DNA from: a virus
IMG/VR virus record: IMGVR_UViG_3300029955_000008
Span: 1-64,000 of that record
DNA: 64,000 nucleotides
Strand: one strand, 5' to 3'
Of the stretch, positions 55,689 to 63,227 are shown piece after piece. The first letter of the stretch is position 1. Every line of letters starts with the position of its first letter. Under the pieces are notes generated by a model. The model was not told where the DNA came from, did not search any database, and saw only the letters and a list, made by a program, of their open reading frames with translations. The translations under genes and the position numbers were made by a program.

Positions 55689-58334
55689 TCATGAAGCTAG
55701 CTCAAAACTTAATGGTAAGGTGCCGCTATTCCCTGGTAACGCTACTGCCAAGTTTATTGACAACTTTGGTGGCGCCGCTGTAATTTGAAGACTTGTTACA
55801 CTTGCAAATCGTGGATCTTGAGTAACTTGTTGATTTATTTGCTGATAAAGCTGTTGAATATTCAAGTCTGCAATACTTGTACCAGGACTCACACCGCACC
55901 CGTAGTTGGGGTCCAATAGTGAGGTATTCAGAACAGTTGAAAACAGTATCCATAAGGCCTGGATAAGATTTGTTAATCCAAACGCGATCATACAATTTCC
56001 GTATTGGTCGAAGGCTAAATCGGAACCATTCAGCAAAATATCCACTCCCGACAATCCGGTCAACGGATCGTTCTGCGCGAGACCGGGAGGAATGATGTTT
56101 GCCTGTCCTGGGTAAGTCGGGGCTGGTAGATCGGAAGGAATAAATATCTTCTGTTGCGAATTTACCGTATTCGGTAAATATGCCTGTACGGTAGCATTAT
56201 CGCTTGTAATAAAATTACCAAGATTTGGTTCGCCATTTAAGGTCAAAAGATAGCTATTGGCATTAGGCAAGGTCGTGATATTTGTAATCTGTCTTGAGAC
56301 AGGTATTTGTGTAAGACTTACTAAAGTGACGGTTTGCCCAATGAACAAATTTTGATTGCTAGAAACTACTACCTGTCTTCCAATAGCGTTACTTAGCAAT
56401 GGTAATAAAAAGGGAGTGTTTGAAATGTATGGCTCTTCCAAATTATTCAAAGTTGCGATTTCAATCCACCTATTTGGATCTCCGAGGTATCGTGCGGCGA
56501 TTTGTTCGATGCTTGCGTTAAAAGGAACCGGTACGTAGACCTTGCTGTTGGGGATGTTAAACGGAATGCCCGATGCATTGGCTAGGCCCGCAACATAATT
56601 CATAGAGCTGACGACGTTGAGATCGGTTACCTGCGTGGAAGCCGTGAGATAGTTGATACCACTTACGAATTCGTATAGTGTCTCCAAAATATCGAACTCC
56701 GGAATTTGCATCGGTTGAATTCTAGAAGGAGGAGGTGTGAGATTAAACAAAGTGTTGTAAGTCGTATCTCCGGCGCCGAAATAATCTGCTAATTGAATGG
56801 CGAGATTTAAAATCATACTCTGGTTTTTTTTGAGCTGGGCTACGGTCAGCGTGGTATTTGACAATATACTGTTTAGCTTCGCCTGTTGTGCGGAATTCAG
56901 ACTTAACTGATTAGTGGGTACCTGATCTAAGAGATCGACATTTGCGTTGGGATTATTAAGAACCGCTGCGGCATTACTGGTCTGTTGTGCGTTTTGTGCG
57001 GCCACGCCTAATTGACCACCGGATACCGAAGTCTGGGTTAGCCCGTTATTCTTATTGTTGTTGGCGACCAATGCTGCGATTGCCGCCGCACCTGCTGCGG
57101 TTGTGACCGCTGCCGCTATTGCCGCAGAATTTATAGAAGCGTACTGCGCTATTGCGGAATTAAAATCCTGTGCTATGGCTTGTGGCATATCGGAAGCCGT
57201 GGTTCCAACGCCAAGCAGATCTTTTACAAATAACGCGGTTTGACTGAGCACGCTGAACACGCCGTTAACGTCTGAGGTCACCGCACCAATCAATGCAATA
57301 GCCGAACTGCAGGTAAGCCGGGCTTCGGTGATGCTGTTTAGAATCTTCTGTAAGATACCCGGCGTGATGGTATATGCTTGTGCTTGATTTACAGGTTGAG
57401 GAATTTCGCTGAGATCGATACGGCGCCAACCCTTGAACTGGAGTTGGTACATTATTTCCATCGGCTTGTTTACGCTTTGCTGCCAGGTAAACGCCAGCGG
57501 GGTTACAACGTAGGATTGGTTTTGTTTGGGTATGTCAAACACCAATCGCCAGCCCGCGTTTTTGGGGTTCTTCTTGGCTTCAGCGTATTGTTCCAAAAAT
57601 TGTTGCAAATAAAGAGCTTGATAATAGCCCGTAGTCTCTCCACCGGCTCCGCCTGGATCCGTGGGACCGATTGTGACGGGTTTGCTATTCGGGCTATTCG
57701 TGGTGAATGTTTTAACCGTAGCAGCTGCTTGGTTGATAAGGCTAGTCGCCGCCGATAGGGTTCCACCGAATACGGATTGAATTGTGGAAGGGCTCTGAGG
57801 TGGTTTGGTCACACTTCCTCGTTGAGGCCAAACGCCCATGGTGCCAGACGCGCTGATCATTTTAAACTTAACACCGTTGTGCTCTTCCAAAACACCTCTT
57901 AAAGTAGCCGAGGTATTGATAGCGTATTGGTCGACAATGCTAAGTTGTTGTGGAGTAATAGGTAGATTTAAAAGCCAACTATTGTTTACGGGTGTGAAAA
58001 TCAGTGTAGAAGAGCCCTGTTGTTGACCTGCTACAAGCTGAACAGAGAATTGGGAGGTCGCCGTCCCTACGATTGTGTTATTCTTTGAGGTGTCAACTAC
58101 AAGTAATCTATAGGGAAAAAGCTGATTCCAGCGTTCGGCTTGAATCGTTATAGGAGCATAAAATGGACTAACAGATGGGGTCTGACCATTGGCATTCCAC
58201 GGTAGAAGGCCTGGAGTTGCGGCATTGGCGGCGGTACCAGAAGATAGGCCAAAAGCTGCTAGAGCGGAGTTGCTCAGACTACTAATAGCGTCGCCTACGC
58301 CTAAATTGCCGGTGCCGTTGTCAAAAACTCCCAT
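55689..58334 (-). CDS. Baseplate protein: LysM domain fused to gp25-like wedge
   Basis: An 881-residue protein. Residues 60-310 resemble the N-terminal domain of LysM-containing tail proteins of contractile phages (PITPQQLSIV, GVLEEHNGVKFKMISASGTMG). An Ala/Gln-rich middle (about 330-510) follows. Residues 599-645 are LysM-like (VPVPFNASIEQIAARYLGDP ... EIATLNN). Residues about 772-881 match gp25/W-type wedge proteins (DLAFDQYGN ... LNTSLLDPNYGCGV ... DPRF). In T4 gp53 (LysM-like) and gp25 are separate; here they are one chain. AGGG precedes the ATG. Confidence 0.7.
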   Translation of the reverse strand: MGVFDNGTGNLGVGDAISSLSNSALAAFGLSSGTAANAATPGLLPWNANGQTPSVSPFYAPITIQAERWNQLFPYRLLVVDTSKNNTIVGTATSQFSVQLVAGQQQGSSTLIFTPVNNSWLLNLPITPQQLSIVDQYAINTSATLRGVLEEHNGVKFKMISASGTMGVWPQRGSVTKPPQSPSTIQSVFGGTLSAATSLINQAAATVKTFTTNSPNSKPVTIGPTDPGGAGGETTGYYQALYLQQFLEQYAEAKKNPKNAGWRLVFDIPKQNQSYVVTPLAFTWQQSVNKPMEIMYQLQFKGWRRIDLSEIPQPVNQAQAYTITPGILQKILNSITEARLTCSSAIALIGAVTSDVNGVFSVLSQTALFVKDLLGVGTTASDMPQAIAQDFNSAIAQYASINSAAIAAAVTTAAGAAAIAALVANNNKNNGLTQTSVSGGQLGVAAQNAQQTSNAAAVLNNPNANVDLLDQVPTNQLSLNSAQQAKLNSILSNTTLTVAQLKKNQSMILNLAIQLADYFGAGDTTYNTLFNLTPPPSRIQPMQIPEFDILETLYEFVSGINYLTASTQVTDLNVVSSMNYVAGLANASGIPFNIPNSKVYVPVPFNASIEQIAARYLGDPNRWIEIATLNNLEEPYISNTPFLLPLLSNAIGRQVVVSSNQNLFIGQTVTLVSLTQIPVSRQITNITTLPNANSYLLTLNGEPNLGNFITSDNATVQAYLPNTVNSQQKIFIPSDLPAPTYPGQANIIPPGLAQNDPLTGLSGVDILLNGSDLAFDQYGNCMIAFGLTNLIQALWILFSTVLNTSLLDPNYGCGVSPGTSIADLNIQQLYQQINQQVTQDPRFASVTSLQITAAPPKLSINLAVALPGNSGTLPLSFELAS

Positions 58335-58347
58335 TTAACCCTCAATG

Positions 58348-58360
58348 TAAAGATTGCGAT
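58348..58360 (-). promoter_or_regulatory. 13-mer regulatory element, exact copy
   Basis: TAAAGATTGCGAT in the leader of the LysM-gp25 gene, about 18 bases downstream of its late motif and 13 bases before its ATG. Confidence 0.55.
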
Positions 58361-58368
58361 TTTCGGTC

Positions 58369-58389
58369 TTATGATATACTATATCATAT
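58369..58389. promoter_or_regulatory. Overlapping divergent late promoters on a palindrome
   Basis: The plus strand reads TTATGATATA (58369-58378) and the minus strand ATATGATATAG (58389-58379). Together they form the near-perfect palindrome ATGATATACTATATCAT (58371-58387). One site thus serves the lipoprotein-like zincin to the right and the LysM-gp25 gene to the left. Confidence 0.5.
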
Positions 58390-58963
58390 GAGCCCTATTT
58401 TTAGAATGTTTGCCCTTGTTTTTGTTGCTGTTTTGGTTAATTTCAGTTGCCAAAGCTGTTCTTCTATTGGTATAAAACCATTCCCCGAGTATAAAGGCGT
58501 AGATCCTAGAGCTGAGAGCATTGTCAAAGAATATAAAGAATTGGCTAGAATTCAAGGAATCGTCTTTAAAAACGAGGTAACTGTTGGATTTAAAACGATA
58601 AATCGTGGAACAGTGATTGGCATTTGTACCAGAGCGCCGTTTTGGCATGAAGTGGATTTGGATCTTGATTTCTGGAATCAAGCCACACAAACATCGAGGC
58701 TGGCCCTGGTCTTGCATGAATTATCACATTGTTACTGCGAACGCGGACATGATTGGGGCAATGCACACGATTACCCCGAAACTTCCAGCGAAAGGCTCAA
58801 AGAGATCTTGGATTCGTTGGCGGAAGGCAAAGTACCTCCTGGACGGTACGATGACAACTGTCCTCAGAGTTTGATGTTTCCAGAAATTTTAACCGATGGT
58901 TGCGTTAAAGCTCACTATGGCGATTTTTCGAAAGAGCTATTCCAAAGATGTGTGCCATACTAA
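58388..58963 (+). CDS. Exported zincin metalloprotease-like protein
   Basis: A 191-residue protein with an N-terminal hydrophobic signal (about 7-18) ending near NFSCQSC, possibly a lipoprotein signal, though the box is not canonical. The active-site motif is HELSHCYCERGH (about 117-128), a HExxHxxxxxH pattern of the metzincin kind. Six further cysteines could pair, fitting export. The ATG lies 9 bases after a late motif, so it is probably made late. Host-surface, virion or lysis targets are possible. A peptidoglycan-linked role cannot be excluded. Confidence 0.7.
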   Translation: MSPIFRMFALVFVAVLVNFSCQSCSSIGIKPFPEYKGVDPRAESIVKEYKELARIQGIVFKNEVTVGFKTINRGTVIGICTRAPFWHEVDLDLDFWNQATQTSRLALVLHELSHCYCERGHDWGNAHDYPETSSERLKEILDSLAEGKVPPGRYDDNCPQSLMFPEILTDGCVKAHYGDFSKELFQRCVPY

Positions 58964-58964
58964 T

Positions 58965-59333
58965 ATGCTTGACAGCGCCCAAATAAAAAATATCACGTAT
59001 CTTTATACTAAGTTCATGGAAAGCGAAGAACTGGGCTGGAGTGATGTCGACGATTGTCTTGAATTGCTCCAATTTTTGGATGATTTTCAGCTTTGCAGAG
59101 AATGCGATGTTCTTTATTCGCACCACAAGTACAAAAACATGGGCTGCGAATTCGATCATAAACCTGGTTCGGTTTGTATTGTTAAAAATATTTTAGAAGC
59201 CGTGGATGCTATTTTGGAACTTTATAAAGAGACAAACAGCCTTCATGTTAAAAATCGTTACGTACTCTCGCACTATCTAGCATTAGCCCAAGTTGGTAAG
59301 ATTATAGAATTGCCAAGTTCTGAAGTTTATTGA
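58965..59333 (+). CDS. Hypothetical protein
   Basis: A 122-residue helical, acidic protein with a CRECDVLYSHH segment and two further Cys, possibly metal-binding. ATG 58965 follows the zincin stop after one base; the longer frame from 58896 lies inside that gene. The 3' end overlaps the convergent gene at 59327 by 7 bases. Function unknown. Confidence 0.58.
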   Translation: MLDSAQIKNITYLYTKFMESEELGWSDVDDCLELLQFLDDFQLCRECDVLYSHHKYKNMGCEFDHKPGSVCIVKNILEAVDAILELYKETNSLHVKNRYVLSHYLALAQVGKIIELPSSEVY

Positions 59334-59590
59334 ACCCTGAGTGGTAGAATTTGAAGACTAGATAGGCAATTCATGGCTGCGTTATATTGTTTTTCATTGC
59401 CTTCGTCTAGGGTGCGCAGGATATTGCTCATTAGAATGTCGTAGTACTTTTCAGCTTCCTGACGGGAGAAAGCAAAATCGCCGTCCTTCTGGTAAAAATC
59501 GCTGCCAATTTGTATAACGTAGGTATTAGCTTCGGCTCTGAAGATCTGTTCCTTGGTAATTCCTGCGAACGGTCTCTTCTTCTTGCTCAT
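59327..59590 (-). CDS. Small hypothetical protein
   Basis: An 87-residue protein with a basic start (MSKKKRPFAG) and a helical, acidic remainder. It overlaps the preceding minus-strand gene by 4 bases, which suggests co-expression with the CPBP-like membrane protein. Function unknown. Confidence 0.58.
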   Translation of the reverse strand: MSKKKRPFAGITKEQIFRAEANTYVIQIGSDFYQKDGDFAFSRQEAEKYYDILMSNILRTLDEGNEKQYNAAMNCLSSLQILPLRVQ

Positions 59591-60129
59591 AAATGTCCCA
59601 CAGCCGCCCTTACCGTCATGATGGTCGCGAAGTCATAGAGCATGTGTCCCAACATAAGAGTTGTAACACCATTCTTTTCAATGAACCTAACAGCGTAGGG
59701 GATATAAAAAGAAATCATAGCCGCAGCAAACACGCCTTGGTAAGTGTGTCCCGTGAAGAAGGAGAGCATAACAAAAGCTAATAATAGCATGTGGACAGGC
59801 CACATCCACTTACTGGTTCCCAGCATGCGTTTCAATAGAACTAAGGGAAAACTATAGCATAAGTCTTCCCACCCGACAAACGCGGTTCCACCAATCGGTA
59901 ACATGTAGGCGGTTTGCGCTTGTTCTAATCCGATTCCTTGCGAGAAAGCGGTTTTGATCATAAAATATCTAACTACTGACATGCAGGCCATGAACAAAAC
60001 CCATTTACCAAAAACTTTAGGTTTGAAAGATAGCAGATTTTTATATTCGGATTTCCAAACACAGTAAAAGGTAAAAACGCCTAAGCACCAATATGGAAGC
60101 ATACGAGTGGCAAATTCTAAAAAGCTCAT
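59587..60129 (-). CDS. CPBP-like intramembrane protease family protein
   Basis: A 180-residue membrane protein with about five hydrophobic segments. Three motifs match the CPBP/Rce1-type family in order: WEDL (near 87-90, where most members have EE), FFTGHTYQG (near 124-132) and LGHMLYDF (near 160-167), which would supply Glu and His metal ligands. Only one of the usual two Glu is present, so activity is uncertain. In bacteria the family includes bacteriocin-immunity and prenyl-protein proteases. It lies between spike genes and the zincin island. Confidence 0.6.
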   Translation of the reverse strand: MSFLEFATRMLPYWCLGVFTFYCVWKSEYKNLLSFKPKVFGKWVLFMACMSVVRYFMIKTAFSQGIGLEQAQTAYMLPIGGTAFVGWEDLCYSFPLVLLKRMLGTSKWMWPVHMLLLAFVMLSFFTGHTYQGVFAAAMISFYIPYAVRFIEKNGVTTLMLGHMLYDFATIMTVRAAVGHL

Positions 60130-60151
60130 AGTTACCTCAAGTTAAAGATTC

Positions 60152-60412
60152 TTACGAAATAGTTCCAGTTCCCACACCAGTGCCCGCGCTAGGAGTTCCT
60201 GGAGGTGACGTAACTGGGATAGTTACCACGTCTGCAGTAGTTACTAACGCGTTGCTTACAAAAAATGGAATAATGGCATTTGCGATTCCCAAAGATAGGG
60301 CCGGTATATAATTGGGAGTACTTACGGATCCACCGAATTGGGCTTCAATAGCTGCGGTGATCGCTGCGGTTAATGCACTTTGTAATACCGTTTCTTGTCC
60401 TGTTATTGGCAT
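60152..60412 (-). CDS. Small structural protein of the spike region
   Basis: An 86-residue protein, helical for 45 residues (ETVLQSALTAAITAAIEAQF) then a hydrophobic strand region and a Gly/Pro/Thr tail. It follows the spike gene and has GGAG before the ATG. The position suggests a small baseplate or spike-associated component. Function unknown. Confidence 0.58.
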   Translation of the reverse strand: MPITGQETVLQSALTAAITAAIEAQFGGSVSTPNYIPALSLGIANAIIPFFVSNALVTTADVVTIPVTSPPGTPSAGTGVGTGTIS

Positions 60413-60420
60413 AATATCTC

Positions 60421-61356
60421 CTATTTTGTAAATACGTGTGTGCTTAACGACGGATCCATTGGAACCAAGGGAGGGCCGGTTGGAACCGCGAGATCGCCGA
60501 TATGAGTGTGAGCATTGTACAATGTAGCAAAAGTATTTCCTTTGATTACGGCTTCAACCGCACCTACTCCTAAATCGATATTGCTTCCGTCTATAGTCGT
60601 GAGACCTTCGGCGATAATATCCGTGGTCCCCGTAGTTTGGATACTAGTATTTCCCTGATTTATAACATTAATATTTCCAGTCGCCGTTACCGTCACGTCT
60701 CCACTTTTAGCCATCGTAAACGTAGCCGTGCTGTGGGCAACACTAAAGCTTCCATCGGTTGAAATCTGGACAACTGTATTGCCTTGGCTGGGGTCAACCG
60801 GCGTTCCGTCACTATTTGTGGCGCCTTTAAAAGTTAAGGCCGTAGAACCGTCTGGGTTGACTGCGACATTGACACCGTTATACTCGCCCTGCAAACGAGG
60901 TTGAGTATCTACAAGAGTGGTCGATCGATCGGGATTAGGAAATCCTCCAATGATCATGGCTTTATTAGAAGTGCCATCCAAACAAAGAAGTAGAACAATA
61001 CTACCATTTTGTCCACTAAATCTAACCGCCTCACCTGTATAGGTCTGTTGGGTTTTGGCTCTAAAGTTCATTTCGAAAAAATCGGCGACGCCACCAAAGG
61101 AATCATTGGCCAAACATTTTTTATACCTAATAGTCGTGGCTCCGCGATCCTCATCCTGCTGGGTTGTGACTACATCGTACTCGGTCGACAATTTGGTTCT
61201 ATTTTCTGGATCACTTATTGGATAAGATGCAACCACAACTCCAGCCCTGAGTGCTGTGTCTTTATAGCTCTTATTGAATCCAGCCATTTGAGAACTGACG
61301 GAATCGCCCAACAAACCGGAAGGAAGTACGGCGCCATTTTCTAAGTAGTTGCTCAT
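60421..61356 (-). CDS. Baseplate spike protein (gp5/gpV-like)
   Basis: A 311-residue protein. Residues about 60-155 look like an OB-fold of the spike (GEAVRFSGQNGSIVLLLCLDG). About 160-260 is a Thr/Val/Ile-rich repeated-strand region likely to form a trimeric beta-helix. The C-terminus has NAHTHIGDLAVPTGPP, an HxH motif commonly seen at the end of such spikes. It is the membrane-piercing tip under the hub. Its start overlaps the hub stop, and the spike-hub gene pair is typical of contractile tails. Confidence 0.8.
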   Translation of the reverse strand: MSNYLENGAVLPSGLLGDSVSSQMAGFNKSYKDTALRAGVVVASYPISDPENRTKLSTEYDVVTTQQDEDRGATTIRYKKCLANDSFGGVADFFEMNFRAKTQQTYTGEAVRFSGQNGSIVLLLCLDGTSNKAMIIGGFPNPDRSTTLVDTQPRLQGEYNGVNVAVNPDGSTALTFKGATNSDGTPVDPSQGNTVVQISTDGSFSVAHSTATFTMAKSGDVTVTATGNINVINQGNTSIQTTGTTDIIAEGLTTIDGSNIDLGVGAVEAVIKGNTFATLYNAHTHIGDLAVPTGPPLVPMDPSLSTHVFTK

Positions 61357-63227
61357 GTGTTGGTATTCTCCCCGCCGCCAGTGCGTTGAGGGCTGTTAAT
61401 AGAAGTGCCTGTATTGGGTTGAGGAAATCCGGTTCCACCACCATGCGGGGTATCTGGATTAGAAGGAGCGCTTCTGTAAACCGTGTCTTGGCTTTCTGAT
61501 ACTCCGGGAAGAATTTGATTATGTTTGTAATCGTTTTGTCGCAAAGCGTAGGCATCGGAGAATGTCATTTCCGCGTATTTTAAGCCTTGTTTGCTGGAAC
61601 CAATGCTTATGCCGTGACTAACACTTAGTGTGGTTACAAATTTCTTCCTACCATCTGCGGGTGATATCGCACAGGTATGTGAGATCTGTTCTATGTGATA
61701 CACGACTCCGTTGAACTGTAGATTATCTCCTACTGCGATGGGATCTACGATGCCCACGCATTCTATGGTTCCGTTCATTTTTAACTGGCCGCCGATAAGA
61801 GCATCTCCCAATATCTTGGCCCAATAAACGCTTTTATAATCGGTCTTATTGGCATAATTAACGGGTTCGTCGAAAAGGGAAGTGACTACATAAGGTCGGA
61901 GCCCGCTTCTCTTGACATCATCGACGTCGTAAAGATAGTTCTTTTGTGCGGTTTCAGAAGAAAGATCGTAGCCTTCTGGACCCAATGTAGACCTACCGAA
62001 GTACTGAACAAAATTAATTCTAGCAGATTCGTCTCTACCTAGATCAAAATTATAAACTATGGCAGGATCTATCTTCCATCTTGGGATGTTCATAAATCTA
62101 GTAACTTGAAAACCACCTACGGCAAAATCATCATTCGTGAAAGGTATTTGTCTGAAAACCACGGTTGGCATGACATCACCATCTGGGGAGAGCCTAAAAC
62201 AGGTATATAGTTCGTTGATTGGAGCATTGGAGAATTGATTAAGGATTGACCAAACCTGAACCTGATTCCAATATTCTGGTTTGGTTACGGTTTCACCCTG
62301 GCATTTATTGCTGGTAACGAAAAATCTTCCATCGTCTTGCGAAATCGTTGGGTTGAGACCGCTGGCAGCGTCTTGACTAGCATTGGCGTTATAACTCTGT
62401 ATACCAAAAAGATAGTTGTACACGTCTTTAGCCGCAACGGCTTCCGGCACATTCAATAGTTTCCCCAAAAGACCGGGAATAAAAAATAGTGTGTTTGGAC
62501 TTTTAACTATGCCTTTTACAAATCTTCCATTGTCGCCTATCCCATTTCCAACTAGAACTTCTATCAAGAACTGCATTATGTCCTGAACGTTAGTAAGTCC
62601 TTTATTGGTTACCATGAGCGCCCAGGCAGAGGCTAGGTTGGTAAACCATAGATTGACGTTATTTTGTTCGGATTGATCGACGAGATTTTGATTAAAGTAA
62701 ATGGTATTATTGAATTCCGTGAAAGCAAAACCCGTAATTCTATATACCAGCGATTTAGTTCCTTTTTCCTGATCAATAATAGCCAATGATTCTCTGACCC
62801 CTTGTACTTTGAAAACACCCTTAAATCCGTCATTGGCTCCATTGATGGGTAAACTATTTCTGGCGTTGTCGGCAACACGTCGGGCTTCGGATTCCCAGTT
62901 CAACATATTTACTATTACGAAATCACCGGGCGCGATTTCGGTTTCATAATTTACGTCGGTCATAAGAAGAGTGGCCGACATAGAGGGAGTAAGAACGCCT
63001 TTATTAACATTGGCGGAAACCTGAATACAGTCGTTTTCAACTACTAACGGTTTAGGTCTCACCGTGGTATAGTTGACTCCATTGCTTGGAGTCGTCCTAA
63101 GCGTATCTCTTTGTTGCCAGCTTACGAAAGTTAGGACCCAGGTAGGACTGCTTTGATTTACAAAACCTTCTCCTTGGCCGTTACCATGTACGGTTAGGGG
63201 ATATGTGTAGGCGTTGGTATTCGCCAT
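61353..63227 (-). CDS. Baseplate hub protein (gp27/gpD-like)
   Basis: A 624-residue protein lying directly upstream of the spike gene, as in most contractile phages. Beta-rich regions (ILxxNDCIQVSANVN, GDFVIVNMLNW) match the hub-type tube domain loosely. Near the C-terminus, VDPIAVGDNLQFNGVVYHIEQ resembles the closing domain of gp27/gpD-type hubs. A disordered Pro/Gly-rich end follows. The assignment leans on gene order as much as on sequence. Confidence 0.65.
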   Translation of the reverse strand: MANTNAYTYPLTVHGNGQGEGFVNQSSPTWVLTFVSWQQRDTLRTTPSNGVNYTTVRPKPLVVENDCIQVSANVNKGVLTPSMSATLLMTDVNYETEIAPGDFVIVNMLNWESEARRVADNARNSLPINGANDGFKGVFKVQGVRESLAIIDQEKGTKSLVYRITGFAFTEFNNTIYFNQNLVDQSEQNNVNLWFTNLASAWALMVTNKGLTNVQDIMQFLIEVLVGNGIGDNGRFVKGIVKSPNTLFFIPGLLGKLLNVPEAVAAKDVYNYLFGIQSYNANASQDAASGLNPTISQDDGRFFVTSNKCQGETVTKPEYWNQVQVWSILNQFSNAPINELYTCFRLSPDGDVMPTVVFRQIPFTNDDFAVGGFQVTRFMNIPRWKIDPAIVYNFDLGRDESARINFVQYFGRSTLGPEGYDLSSETAQKNYLYDVDDVKRSGLRPYVVTSLFDEPVNYANKTDYKSVYWAKILGDALIGGQLKMNGTIECVGIVDPIAVGDNLQFNGVVYHIEQISHTCAISPADGRKKFVTTLSVSHGISIGSSKQGLKYAEMTFSDAYALRQNDYKHNQILPGVSESQDTVYRSAPSNPDTPHGGGTGFPQPNTGTSINSPQRTGGGENTNT

